Positions 9,668 through 18,590 of a stretch of 52,354 nt of DNA are shown one piece after another. This DNA comes from Bacteroidia bacterium (GTDB lineage: Bacteria; Bacteroidota; Bacteroidia; J057). The stretch spans positions 1 to 52,354 of the forward strand of contig JAIBAH010000017.1 in NCBI GenBank assembly GCA_019695295.1, in the 5' to 3' direction. Numbering within the stretch: position 1 is the first letter of the stretch; each line of letters opens with the position of its first letter. The notes under the pieces are model-generated. The model worked only from the letters and a program-made list of their open reading frames with translations, ran no database searches and was not told where the DNA came from. Position numbers and translations under genes: made by a program.

Positions 9668-10339
9668 ATGATTAAAATTGTTCTTATAGAAGACGATAAC
9701 GGTATAAGAGAATGCCTTGCCGATTTCCTGAATATGCAGCATGATACGAAATATCAAACACGGTGTATCGGTAGTTTTAGCTGTCTGGAGGATTTTTTGA
9801 AAAATAAAGATGAATATTCAGAAGCAAATATCGTATTACTCGATATTAATCTTCCCGGAATGACAGGGCTTACAGGTATTAAATACATCAAAGCCGCGCT
9901 TCCGGATACAGATATTATCATGCTTACAATTCACAATAACAGCGATGTCGTTTTTCAGGCTCTGTGTGCAGGTGCTACAGGATATCTGCTTAAAGGAGCC
10001 TCTCTTCCTTTTATTCTTGACGCTATTATCCAGCAGTATGAAGGAGGGGCTGCTATGTCTCCTTCTATTGCCCGCATGGTGATATCCACATTTGGTCCCA
10101 AAATACAAAACAAAAATAACACATTTACCGGGCATTCCGCCCTTTCCACTCTTACACCCCGTGAACTTCAGGTAGTTCAGGCACTGGCTGACGGTCTTAG
10201 CTATAAATTAGTGGCAGACAGGCTTCAGATTTCAACGAAAACTGTTCCTGTATTTATTAAAAATATCTACACAAAACTTCAGGTGAACAGTAAATCAGAA
10301 GTTGTTTCTATCTATCTTAGAAATCAGCTGAAATTATGA
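9668..10339 (+). CDS. NarL/FixJ-type response regulator (REC-LuxR HTH)
   Basis: The 223-aa protein has an N-terminal receiver with acidic residues E8/D9/D10, phospho-acceptor D59 in VLLDINLPGMTG, and the conserved Lys of GYLLKGAS. The C-terminal LuxR-type HTH (about 161-218) shows LTPRELQVVQALADG and NIYTKLQVNSKSEVV. The recognition-helix stretch reads STKTVPVFIKN where most relatives have TVKxHI/TVRSHI. The Pro and the loss of the usual His/Arg suggest altered DNA specificity. The gene sits 72 bases after the propeller kinase on the same strand, so the two form a two-component pair. Confidence 0.93.
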   Translation: MIKIVLIEDDNGIRECLADFLNMQHDTKYQTRCIGSFSCLEDFLKNKDEYSEANIVLLDINLPGMTGLTGIKYIKAALPDTDIIMLTIHNNSDVVFQALCAGATGYLLKGASLPFILDAIIQQYEGGAAMSPSIARMVISTFGPKIQNKNNTFTGHSALSTLTPRELQVVQALADGLSYKLVADRLQISTKTVPVFIKNIYTKLQVNSKSEVVSIYLRNQLKL

Positions 10340-10513
10340 TTACTTTTTTTTCAAAATTAAGCTAAATTACTTAATATGAATAATTTATATTTATATAAAT
10401 TCAGATTACTATAAATATAGTATTGTTGCTGATAATAATTTCCTATTATTTTGTACTCAATTCTTTTTATATTAATGACTTGGATTTAATTTAATAAAAT
10501 ATCTGTGAAGGAA

Positions 10514-11536
10514 ATGAAGCATAATATTTATGTTGTAATCTGGCTGTTCAGCTTTTTAGCATTTGGGTTTCCCGTTTTAGCTCAAACTGTTAATAGTGAC
10601 ACTTGTTACAGGTCGGTATTAAAAGGAGAAAATTTGTTTGATATAGCAAAGGAATACTCCGTTACTGTTAACAGTATCTGTAAACTGAACAATATTGAGG
10701 TAGAAGATACCCGAATTTACCCCGGACAACAGCTAAAAATTGTTGTTGAAAATAACGTAACTCAGGTACCTGATTCTATCACCGGAATTGCTGAAGCCGA
10801 GGCTCCGCTTCGCAGGCTTTTTTTAGTAACAATTGGTGTAGATTCTATTCAGAAAAAGAGAGGAAGTCATCTGAAATATACCGTCAAAGGGGCTTTGGAT
10901 GTTCAAACTTTCTTTGAACTTCAGGAAGGGAGTATTTATAGTGATGTGATTACATTATCTATCACCGGGTTTCCTACCAAGCGGGAAATTCTGGAGCAAA
11001 TAAAAAATTTCGCTAAGAAAATTGAAAGTGAAAATGATGTATTTGTATTGTATATTGGTTCTCACGCTCGTAATGATTCGGTAAGAAATGAATTCTGGAT
11101 GATGCCTTACGATTTTGATGATTCAGATACATTAACCTATATGCGAAGCGCAATCTCCGCTGCCGAAATGCTCGACGCAATCCGTACCCCTTCTCATCCT
11201 GACGGAACCAAAATACTCCTGCTTGATATCTGTAACTCGGAAGGGTTTATGTTAAGTGTCGCTAAAAGCGCAATTCAGGAAATGGAGGTCTGCATAATGG
11301 CGGCTTGTGGGAAAGATGAAATTGCTTACGAAACCGATAAATGGGATAATAGCGCTTTTGTATATGCTCTTCTCGAGACTCAGAGTCCGGAATTTCGTCA
11401 AATGGCCCAAAAATGGAGTGTAAAGCAACTTTTTGAGTTTATCAGGGTAAAGGTTGAAGCGATTACTGAGGGCGACCAAAAACCCAAACTGATTTTAAAT
11501 ACCCCCTTTGACGATATCTTTATTCAAAGTAATTAA
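10514..11536 (+). CDS. Exported LysM domain-caspase-like (C14) cysteine peptidase
   Basis: The frame opens at GTG 10505; I prefer ATG 10514, which gives 340 aa and a standard signal peptide ending FPVLAQ. A LysM domain follows (about 32-78: KGENLFDIAKEYSV, NNIEVEDTRIYPGQQL). The rest is a caspase/metacaspase fold: RRLFLVTIGVDS on strand 1, a catalytic His in VLYIGSHARND (H184) where relatives have YAGHG, and a catalytic Cys in LLLDICNSEG (C240) where relatives have LDACHSG. Both dyad residues are present although the motifs are unusual. LysM binds peptidoglycan-type glycans, so the protease would be held at the periplasmic or surface wall. It follows the two-component pair in the same direction; regulation by that pair is inference. 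Confidence 0.8.
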   Translation: MKHNIYVVIWLFSFLAFGFPVLAQTVNSDTCYRSVLKGENLFDIAKEYSVTVNSICKLNNIEVEDTRIYPGQQLKIVVENNVTQVPDSITGIAEAEAPLRRLFLVTIGVDSIQKKRGSHLKYTVKGALDVQTFFELQEGSIYSDVITLSITGFPTKREILEQIKNFAKKIESENDVFVLYIGSHARNDSVRNEFWMMPYDFDDSDTLTYMRSAISAAEMLDAIRTPSHPDGTKILLLDICNSEGFMLSVAKSAIQEMEVCIMAACGKDEIAYETDKWDNSAFVYALLETQSPEFRQMAQKWSVKQLFEFIRVKVEAITEGDQKPKLILNTPFDDIFIQSN

Positions 11537-11636
11537 ACCATTTTAATAACCGGATTACTTGAAGATTCAGGTTCCGCTTCACCCACTTTTCGCATCCCCC
11601 TCAAATCACACCGGTAAAGACAATCTTTTATATAAT

Positions 11637-11676
11637 AAAAAAAACGGAATCAGTTTTATTTGATTCCGTTTTTTTT
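11637..11676. terminator. Bidirectional terminator between the LysM-caspase and desaturase genes
   Basis: AACGGAATCA (11643-11652) pairs with TGATTCCGTT (11661-11670) across an 8-base loop. An A run precedes it and a T run follows, so it works for both converging genes. Confidence 0.9.
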
Positions 11677-11696
11677 ACATTCCCGGCAGAGTAATT

Positions 11697-12425
11697 TTAT
11701 GCTCTTCTGAGTTGAATAATCTTAAAAAAGTGTAATATGCGGAGTACCGGATAAATCGGGTCAAACTCCCACCACTTAGCCGCAAAATTCGGACTATTGG
11801 GATGCTTGTGGTGGTTGTTTTGAAACAACTCTCCCAACATCAAAAAGTCAAACGGAAGGGTATTTCTGGAGGTATCATTATTTTCAAAATTCTGATATCC
11901 GTATTTGTGACCGCACCAGTTTACCACTGCTCCGTGAATCGGGCCCATTAAAAAGTGAATCGGCAATAAAGCATACATCCACCACTGAGTAGCAAAAAAT
12001 ACATAAAACAGAACGTAAAAAACGCCCCATCCGATACGCGAATACCATGAGCTTCCAAACCCGTCGAGTTTATCCCAAATCGGATAATTTCCTAAAAATT
12101 TGGCAGAGACATTGATTTTTTCTGTTACGATTTCATGATAAATATTGGCAGTATGATTCATCATCGTAAACACGTCCTTGAAAAAATTGGGAGAGTGGGG
12201 GTCTTTTTCTGTATCTGAGTAAGTGTGATGCATCCTGTGAAGGATTGCATAGGCTCTCGGGACAAGATAGGATGAACCCTGTGCCGCCCAGGTTAGAAAA
12301 TAAAACACTCTTTCCCAGAATTTGTTCATAGTGAACATTTTATGAGACGCATACCGATGATGAAAGAAAGTCTGGAAAAATAATGAACCAAACCAGTGAA
12401 TTGCAAAAAAGATAATTACAACCAT
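11697..12425 (-). CDS. Acyl-CoA/acyl-lipid fatty acid desaturase
   Basis: The 242-aa membrane protein has the three histidine boxes of the diiron desaturases: HRYASH (23-28), HRMHH (63-67) and NNHHKH (203-208). Hydrophobic helices lie between them. The family introduces a double bond, usually delta-9, into acyl chains using O2, to adjust membrane fluidity. The length is typical for short Bacteroidota desaturases. The gene is transcribed toward the shared terminator at 11637. I found no convincing promoter in the 190 bases upstream. Confidence 0.9.
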   Translation of the reverse strand: MVVIIFFAIHWFGSLFFQTFFHHRYASHKMFTMNKFWERVFYFLTWAAQGSSYLVPRAYAILHRMHHTYSDTEKDPHSPNFFKDVFTMMNHTANIYHEIVTEKINVSAKFLGNYPIWDKLDGFGSSWYSRIGWGVFYVLFYVFFATQWWMYALLPIHFLMGPIHGAVVNWCGHKYGYQNFENNDTSRNTLPFDFLMLGELFQNNHHKHPNSPNFAAKWWEFDPIYPVLRILHFFKIIQLRRA

Positions 12426-12614
12426 GTTAATTGAAAATAAAAATTGAATATTGAATTTTTTAAATGACCTGATTTTTTGAAAGCCGGTGATAAAACTTTT
12501 TTCGAAAAGAGTGATACCATAAACTTTCGGATACTTTCCTATTCAGACGGGATATTTGATATAAAGTTAGTAATTCTATAAAAAACATCCCAGTAATTAT
12601 TAAACCCTTTGAAA

Positions 12615-14093
12615 TCACATCAGCCCATCCATTAAAATCCGGTTTCCTTCTTTACAAAAAGTATGCATACCTCTTAACGGATAAGGAGGAGATAAAGTTC
12701 GGACTAAACGCTGTTCAAATGAAAACTCACTCAGATGTGTAATTTCAAATATCTCAATCCGGTATCCGTAATACGGACTTCCGCATTGCGCTACCCGGTA
12801 AAGCCGGCCTTCTTCGTGGAATATTTTCCCTCCGTTGAGGCTTTGGGTTATATCGGAAAGTACAGGATTGCCGGCGTGCGCCTTCCATTCCCCTTCCAGT
12901 AAATCTTCCGTATAAAAAACAGATAATTCATCCAGTACCGCATGATTTTCAGGAAATTCAGGCCTGTGAATGTCTTTCACACTTGTCATCATCCACCATT
13001 TATCCCTCTGACTGAAGACCACTGTATCTCCGGCTTCCGTATTTTCCATCAGATGTTTTTTCAGTTTCCAGGTATAGGGAAAATCTTCCGCTTCATACAA
13101 TGAAATTGTACGGTTTTCCTGAGTTTCCGGAATCATATATATCCTGTTTTCATACTCAAATACATAGGGAAAAGAAAGATGAAACGGTGCCTGCAGTACA
13201 CATACCGGATCCGAAAAGGTATCATCCTCCAGCCACTCCGTAACCGAAATCCGGCCTTTGGTACTTCCGTCAGGGATTTCTTCAAAAAAAACAAATGTCT
13301 TTTGATTATAGGTAAAAATAAAAGGGTCAGCGTTCAGGGATTTATCCGGAGAGGCAAGCAACGTCAGTTTCTCAGGGTCAAAATCACAGAAAGATAATTC
13401 TGTGATTTGATAGAGCAGTTGCCAGGTCGGCCTGTGTTTTCTTCGGTCAAAGAATTGACGTAGCCTTCGTCTGAACTGTAAAACCAATTGATTGAGCATT
13501 GTTTTTGTGCTCAGGCTGTGAAATTCAGGGGTAACGGGCAGAGAATGTTCCGCACCTGAAGGGTTTTCCCCAAGAACCCGGTGAATAAGCGCAATGCTTT
13601 TCCCGGTTATTACATGCAGATTCAGGGAGGCAGAAAGGTTCCCTGCGTAGCTTTTGGCTTCCCGGAGCAGAAAAGTATCTCCGTTTTTCTGCTGATAAAA
13701 GACGCTTGTTTTTATATAAGGGATTTCCGGATGAAAAAAAGCCGGAAAAGTTTCCTTTTCATAGTAAAAAACATCATGAATCAGATAAATCCCCTCGTAA
13801 TCCGGCGGAGGAGGAGTAAAGTCCAGCCAGATAGAGCAAACCGTCTCAGCCTCCTTTTTTAAAAGAAAACCAGGGGGAATTTCCGTTTTTTGCATTAAAT
13901 CTCCGGGTATTTTGCGGATTAGTTTTTCCGTTTCTGCCCATTTCAGAAAAGCAGCTACGCCTCCGGGCATGATACGCGCCGGGATGTATTCCACTTCAAC
14001 CTCAAAACTGCCGGATACAGCCAAAGACTCCATTACTTTCACCTGCCACAAAGGCACTGGAGCACGATTAAGCCAGAGGATGATTTTCTTCAT
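12615..14093 (-). CDS. Glucosamine inositolphosphorylceramide transferase (GINT1)-like protein with degenerate formyltransferase-like N-terminus
   Basis: The 492-aa protein has no signal peptide. Residues from about 225 to the end look like the five-bladed, GH43-like propeller of the GINT1 C-terminal family: ADPFIFTYNQKTFVFFEE, LSFPYVFEYENRIYMIPET, AGDTVVF, NGGKIFHEEGRLYRVAQ and YGYRIEIFEI. Plant GINT1 transfers GlcN(Ac) to inositolphosphorylceramide; bacterial relatives are uncharacterised and are often joined to a formyltransferase-like N-domain. Residues 1-200 (IYLIHDVFYYE and what follows) could be a decayed form of that domain. An envelope glycan or lipid role is inference. Its stop lies about 190 bases before the desaturase start, so co-transcription is possible. 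Confidence 0.65.
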   Translation of the reverse strand: MKKIILWLNRAPVPLWQVKVMESLAVSGSFEVEVEYIPARIMPGGVAAFLKWAETEKLIRKIPGDLMQKTEIPPGFLLKKEAETVCSIWLDFTPPPPDYEGIYLIHDVFYYEKETFPAFFHPEIPYIKTSVFYQQKNGDTFLLREAKSYAGNLSASLNLHVITGKSIALIHRVLGENPSGAEHSLPVTPEFHSLSTKTMLNQLVLQFRRRLRQFFDRRKHRPTWQLLYQITELSFCDFDPEKLTLLASPDKSLNADPFIFTYNQKTFVFFEEIPDGSTKGRISVTEWLEDDTFSDPVCVLQAPFHLSFPYVFEYENRIYMIPETQENRTISLYEAEDFPYTWKLKKHLMENTEAGDTVVFSQRDKWWMMTSVKDIHRPEFPENHAVLDELSVFYTEDLLEGEWKAHAGNPVLSDITQSLNGGKIFHEEGRLYRVAQCGSPYYGYRIEIFEITHLSEFSFEQRLVRTLSPPYPLRGMHTFCKEGNRILMDGLM

Positions 14094-14263
14094 GGAGTTT
14101 TATGAATTACAGTAAACATTCTTCGGTAGAGAAACTGGCCGGCAGGCTCTAAAAAAGGGATAGTCTGCCTTTAGATATTCCCCTTCTGCGCCCTATAAAC
14201 TGAAATTAAGTTTCCGGTTTGTCCGAAAGTTCAAAGTTTTTACAAAACTAAGTAGTTTTTTTG

Positions 14264-14271
14264 TAATTTTG
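14264..14271 (+). promoter_or_regulatory. -7 box for the DedA gene
   Basis: TAATTTTG is a full match to TAnnTTTG, 71 bases before the DedA start codon. The -33 position is only T-rich and lacks TTTG. Confidence 0.5.
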
Positions 14272-14342
14272 CCGACGTTTTGAAAAGATTTAACGGTTTG
14301 CCGGAGTCTTCATCCAAACAATTTCACCAATAATACGATAAA

Positions 14343-14996
14343 ATGCTGGATTCACTGATTAATTTACTCCATAAATTATTTGATTTAAAACATCTGAATG
14401 AAAATTTTCTGATACCTTACGGTAATCTTACTTATGCCATTCTGTTTTTTATCATATTTGCAGAAACCGGATTTGTAGTAACCCCTTTTTTACCGGGCGA
14501 TTCTCTGCTTTTTGCAGTAGGCGCAATTGCGGCATGGGAAAACCCTCCCCTGAATCTGTTTACGTTAATCGCACTGCTGAGTATTGCAGGCATTATCGGA
14601 AATACCCTCAATTACAGAATCGGTTATTTTATCGGCCCTAAGATATTTGAACAGGAAAAAATCCGGTTTATCAAAAAAGAGCACCTCATTAAGACCCATG
14701 CTTTTTACGAAAAACACGGAGCAAAAGCAGTAATTCTCAGCCGTTTCCTGCCGATTTTCAGAACCTTTGTACCATTTGTAGCGGGTATCGGGCAGATGGA
14801 GTGGAAAAAATTCATGCTGTACAATATCGTTGGCGGGGTTTCATGGGTTGTGATTGGAACCCTTGCGGGTTACCTGTTCGGAAATATTCCCTGGGTTCAG
14901 GAGCATTTTGAAATGGTACTGATTGGTATTGTAGTGATTACTGTAATGCCGGCTGTAATCGGGGTAGTTTCTGAGTATTTTAAAGCCAGAAAATAA
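14343..14996 (+). CDS. DedA/VTT-family membrane protein
   Basis: The 217-aa protein has several hydrophobic helices and the DedA signatures: FAETGFVVTPFLPGDSLLF near residue 40, NYRIGYFIGPKIF, and the conserved F-x-R-x-x-P-x-x-R-T motif as SRFLPIFRTFVPFVAGIGQM. These proteins are thought to act as lipid scramblases/transporters (undecaprenyl-phosphate or phospholipid) and support proton-motive force and envelope integrity. The substrate cannot be told from sequence. It is a monocistronic gene between divergent and convergent neighbours. Confidence 0.93.
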   Translation: MLDSLINLLHKLFDLKHLNENFLIPYGNLTYAILFFIIFAETGFVVTPFLPGDSLLFAVGAIAAWENPPLNLFTLIALLSIAGIIGNTLNYRIGYFIGPKIFEQEKIRFIKKEHLIKTHAFYEKHGAKAVILSRFLPIFRTFVPFVAGIGQMEWKKFMLYNIVGGVSWVVIGTLAGYLFGNIPWVQEHFEMVLIGIVVITVMPAVIGVVSEYFKARK

Positions 14997-15016
14997 TAAA
15001 GAATGATACAATAATA

Positions 15017-15057
15017 AATCCTGCGGATTCCGGGTAAACACCCAAATCCTCAGGATT
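15017..15057. terminator. Extended hairpin between the dedA and nfu genes
   Basis: AATCCTG (15017-15023) pairs with CAGGATT (15051-15057), and inside it GGAT/ATCC and GGGT/ACCC also pair. The hairpin separates two convergent genes. T runs are modest on both sides. Confidence 0.7.
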
Positions 15058-15091
15058 GATTTCATTATAAAACAATCGTTACCGCCTGTTT

Positions 15092-15637
15092 TTACACTGC
15101 TTCTACGGCCGTTACTTCCGGAATCATACGGGTAAGTAATCCTTCAATGCCCGCTTTCAGGGTAATTGTAGAAGAAGGGCAGCCTGAGCAACTTCCCATT
15201 AATTTAAGTTTTACCACTCCCTCTTCAAATCCCTGATAAATGATGTCTCCTCCGTCTAATGCCACTGCCGGACGTACAGACTCATCTATGATGGTGCGGA
15301 TTCTTTTTTCAAGTTCTCCTTCCTCCACATTTTCTTCTTCCTCAATGAGGTATTTCCCTGTCAGAATCGGTTGCCCGGATTCAAAGTAGGATTTCAAAAA
15401 ATCTTTCATGGCCGGAATTACCTCTTCCCACTGAAAATCGGGGCTTTTGGTAATAGTGATGAAGTTCCTGCCGATAAAAACAGCCTCTACAAACCTGAAA
15501 TTAAAAATTTTGGATACAATCGGGGCGTCTTCCACGGATTTTTCATCCGGAAAGTCGGCAGTTCCTTTTTTTATCAGAATGTGACCGGTTACAAATTTAA
15601 GCGAAGCCGGATTTGGGGTGATTTCTGTATATATCAT
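15092..15637 (-). CDS. NFU-type iron-sulfur cluster carrier/scaffold
   Basis: The 181-aa protein joins an Nfu_N domain (about 1-92; starts IYTEITPNPASLKFV) to a NifU-like C-domain with the cluster-binding motif GSCSGCPSS (C150, C153) and ALDGGDI. It would bind a [4Fe-4S] cluster at a dimer interface and pass it to apo-proteins in the cytoplasm. The two-domain architecture matches the mitochondrial NFU1 and bacterial Nfu layout. It lies 97 bases downstream of the helicase gene on the same strand; I see no clear terminator between them. Confidence 0.95.
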   Translation of the reverse strand: MIYTEITPNPASLKFVTGHILIKKGTADFPDEKSVEDAPIVSKIFNFRFVEAVFIGRNFITITKSPDFQWEEVIPAMKDFLKSYFESGQPILTGKYLIEEEENVEEGELEKRIRTIIDESVRPAVALDGGDIIYQGFEEGVVKLKLMGSCSGCPSSTITLKAGIEGLLTRMIPEVTAVEAV

Positions 15638-15734
15638 ATTTAATTGTTTCTTTTCTATTAATCAACTAAACCGTTGATTTGTTTTTTTTTTAATGGTTAA
15701 AATATAAAATTTTTCTGATTTTTATAAAAAAGAA

Positions 15735-17144
15735 TCAGAAAGGGCAGCCCAGTAAAAACGCTCTCGATTCTGCCCTTGTAAAAACCGTATAAGTCCAGCG
15801 GATATAGGCGTAAATATCTCCTCCGTAATCAGGCTCAAAGGCTACGATAACATTTTCCCACTGCCCGCCCTGTGCCTTATGTCCGGTGATTGCGTATCCG
15901 TACTTGATTTGGAGGGCATGAAGATAAGGATCCTGAGCAAGGGCTTTCCGGGCTTCCGTTTTGGGCAAATCCACATATAACATACTTCGTTCCTGCCAGA
16001 TTCTGTAAATGTGGTCGTTGCTAAGCTGAGCGGCTTTGTTTTGCAGTAAATCCAGTACCACTTTACATTCGATTAGTTTCTGCTCCCCGAAGGCGTCCTC
16101 AAACCCCAGACTAACATTCATGAAGTTCAGTCCGTATTTTTCCTCCTTGGTTTCCGGAAATACCTCCACCACTACCCCCATTTCTCCGTTTGCCAGAAAA
16201 GGAAAATGCTCTGTACCCCAACTGTAGTTATTTTTGACAACCATAATCAAATCTCCGGGAATGAGGGCTGCCTGAGTTTCAAACAACTTATGCCGGATTG
16301 CCATATTGACCTGCATGGCTTTATTGTTTGAATAAGTAATAAAAACGACCCTGTCTATATTCCCTTCCTGATAATATCCGCTGTAGGTTTCCAGCGCGTC
16401 ATAGGCATTATCCAGCTGCTGTACATCCCGTCCGTACTGAATGGATAATTCGGGTTTTTCCTCTCCGGAAGTATAGGCTTCCCGGATCTGAACGGCATTA
16501 TCCAGCACCAGTGAATCAATTTCCTGCCTTTTTACCTCCTGAAGATGAGCATGAAATACATTCAGGTCAAAGGTTTCTCTCAATATCCGTGGCTCCAGTG
16601 CCGGAGAATCAGTATGCCCTACGGGCGGAAGCTGAATAGGATCTCCAATCAGTATGAGTTTTCGGTTTTCGTCATTCTGATATACATAATTCAGAAGACT
16701 TTGCAGTAATCCTGTTCGCACACTGTCATCTCCCTTGTCCCCAATCATGGAGGCTTCATCTACAATATAGACAACCCGGGATTTTTCTTTATTTTCTTTC
16801 AGCGTAAAATAGGGATTCCCCTGCAAATTTTCTCCTACACTGAATACATGATGATGGATTGTATAGGCAGGTTTTCCGGTTCTTTTGGTGATTACCTTGG
16901 CCGCTCTTCCGGTTGGAGCAAGTAAGATTACTTTCCACTTCATTTTTTTGAGAAAAGTCGTAAAAAAATGAATCAGTAAGGTTTTTCCTGTACCTGCAGA
17001 ACCCGTAAGCAACATCATATCCCTGCCTTCATCCGACTGAAAAAATGCAAGAAACCGGCTCACTGCATTTTCCTGGTCTTCTGTCAGGGTAATGCCTTCC
17101 ATTTCCGGAAGATGGCTGATAATTTGATAAAAAACCGAGTGCAT
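15735..17144 (-). CDS. Superfamily 1 DNA helicase (Dda/RecD-like)
   Basis: The 469-aa protein carries Walker A GSAGTGKT (48-55), a DExx-type Walker B in VYIVDEASMI, motif III LILIGDPIQLPPVG, FITYSNNKAMQVN, and a C-terminal UvrD_C_2 motif YAITGHKAQGGQW with TRAESRAFLLG. It is shorter than RecD2 and lacks its N-terminal extension, so it resembles the Dda/Pif1-like enzymes that Bacteroidota genomes label 'ATP-dependent RecD-like DNA helicase'. It would unwind DNA 5' to 3' in repair or replication restart. It begins 20 bases after the stop of the upstream lipoprotein gene, so the two are probably co-transcribed. Confidence 0.93.
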   Translation of the reverse strand: MHSVFYQIISHLPEMEGITLTEDQENAVSRFLAFFQSDEGRDMMLLTGSAGTGKTLLIHFFTTFLKKMKWKVILLAPTGRAAKVITKRTGKPAYTIHHHVFSVGENLQGNPYFTLKENKEKSRVVYIVDEASMIGDKGDDSVRTGLLQSLLNYVYQNDENRKLILIGDPIQLPPVGHTDSPALEPRILRETFDLNVFHAHLQEVKRQEIDSLVLDNAVQIREAYTSGEEKPELSIQYGRDVQQLDNAYDALETYSGYYQEGNIDRVVFITYSNNKAMQVNMAIRHKLFETQAALIPGDLIMVVKNNYSWGTEHFPFLANGEMGVVVEVFPETKEEKYGLNFMNVSLGFEDAFGEQKLIECKVVLDLLQNKAAQLSNDHIYRIWQERSMLYVDLPKTEARKALAQDPYLHALQIKYGYAITGHKAQGGQWENVIVAFEPDYGGDIYAYIRWTYTVFTRAESRAFLLGCPF

Positions 17145-17164
17145 ATATTTTTCCCGAAAGGCGG

Positions 17165-18079
17165 TTATTTTGTATAAGTTGGTACCATTCCCCTGATTCC
17201 CATATCCACAACTACTTCCCCCGCAGCAGGTTCAAACCACCCGTCTGCATTATTCTCTATCCACTCAAAACTTTTGTTGGTTGATAAGGAAACCGTTACG
17301 ATTATATCTTCCGTTTCGTCTCCCGTAATTACCAAAGGCTGTGCAAACTTTCCTGTAACTACACAGGAGCCTGCCGGAATCGGGGATGTGCTTGCAATAG
17401 GATTCACTACTGTTGTGCCGGGAGCCTGCCCTGTCGATGAGTAACCTGTTGGCAGATAAGGACTTACCGGAGGAATCTCAAATCCCCAGTATCCCTGTAG
17501 TTTATCATCATTTACGGTAATCGTTTGGGTTTTGAGGGTGTAATTTTTGATATAAGTATTATACCCTACAAATGAAGCCAGTGTCCCGTCAAAATACATC
17601 GGAATTGTCCCGTTGTAGGTGTATTTGAATTTTATGTCAAAATTCTGATAGGCAAGCGATACCCGGAGGTATTCAAAAGTACCCGCTTTCACTGACGAGA
17701 TCGGAATTGAATAAATAATGTCTCCTTCTCCAGCCTTTTTGAGAGAGTCAAAAATAATGGCATTTGCTCCGCCTGCGGTGGTTTCCTTTCCGGTATATAA
17801 TACTTCTCCCCCGCCCAAAGGAGTGAGCATATTGGGAGAAAGTTCGATATAATGAGCCGCCATTTCATTGACACGGGGTGACAAAGCCCCACGACCTGCA
17901 GCAACTCCTGCCGGCATTCCCAGATTGTTGAGCCTTGCCTGAGTAGAATCAAAATGAAACTTAAAGACAACTTTTTTCTCGCTGCCCGGAGGTACCACAG
18001 GAGGGGTGCCACAAGCTGATACGAGCCAGTATAATGCAATAATAATTGTTACAGACAATAATAAAAATGACTTACGCAT
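17165..18079 (-). CDS. Predicted lipoprotein of unknown function
   Basis: The 304-aa protein has a type II signal peptide, MRKSFLLLSVTIIIALYWLV then SAC (lipid-anchored C23). The mature protein is beta-rich, with HYIELSPNMLTPLGGGEVLY near the start and an AGTFEYLRVSLAYQNFDIKF segment. I recognise a Bacteroidota family by feel, not by function. It is probably anchored in the outer membrane. It precedes the helicase by 20 bases, an odd pairing of an envelope and a DNA-repair gene that may only reflect shared transcription. Confidence 0.8.
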   Translation of the reverse strand: MRKSFLLLSVTIIIALYWLVSACGTPPVVPPGSEKKVVFKFHFDSTQARLNNLGMPAGVAAGRGALSPRVNEMAAHYIELSPNMLTPLGGGEVLYTGKETTAGGANAIIFDSLKKAGEGDIIYSIPISSVKAGTFEYLRVSLAYQNFDIKFKYTYNGTIPMYFDGTLASFVGYNTYIKNYTLKTQTITVNDDKLQGYWGFEIPPVSPYLPTGYSSTGQAPGTTVVNPIASTSPIPAGSCVVTGKFAQPLVITGDETEDIIVTVSLSTNKSFEWIENNADGWFEPAAGEVVVDMGIRGMVPTYTK

Positions 18080-18590
18080 AAGAAGAAACTGTTTTAGGAT
18101 TTAGTGATAATATTCGCAGAATTACCTGTTTTCCTTACTTTTTACGGGTTTCCGTCAGGGAAGTTACTTTTTCTGCAAACATACAGATAAAACCGTAAAC
18201 AATCGTTGCAATCCGGTACTTTTATCATATAGAATTAGCAGATTTTATGATTTGTGATAGTTTTTCGCAAAGAGTGAAGATTATTTACAGGAAAAATAAT
18301 CATAAAAAATATAAATTAGAATTACACAAAGATTGTTTGTTTTATACGAAAAAGGGCTGCCTTTAAGGAGTTTATTTTTTTATAAAATACAGATAATCAA
18401 AATATTAAACCAAAAGTAATTTTCTAACCCGGGAGACTGTCTGAATGTTAGAGAATGTAAGAAAAAGAAAAATTCTGACATGAAAATACCGGATGAATAA
18501 TCATGATTTTTAAGCGCAGTTTTTTACGGAATAAAATTTGTAGTTTTGGGGAATATTGACAGAGAGAGTAAAAAATAGTAACCTTAGCTG
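18080..18590. other. Divergent intergenic region, lipoprotein to PAS kinase
   Basis: This 511-base AT-rich gap holds the minus promoter at 18176-18203 and, on the plus strand, TAGTTTTG (18541-18548), a full -7 box 43 bases before the kinase ATG. I see no RNA gene, no ORF of note and no clear inverted repeat in the remainder. Confidence 0.6.
18176..18203 (-). promoter_or_regulatory. Promoter of the lipoprotein-helicase unit
   Basis: On the minus strand TATGTTTG (18183-18176) matches TAnnTTTG, with a partial -33 box ATTG (18203-18200) at a short spacer of 16. It is about 100 bases before the lipoprotein start. Confidence 0.5.

Noticed and set aside
10505-10513. GTG start of the LysM-caspase gene
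   Set aside because: The ATG three codons later is the likelier start; the choice does not affect the domains.
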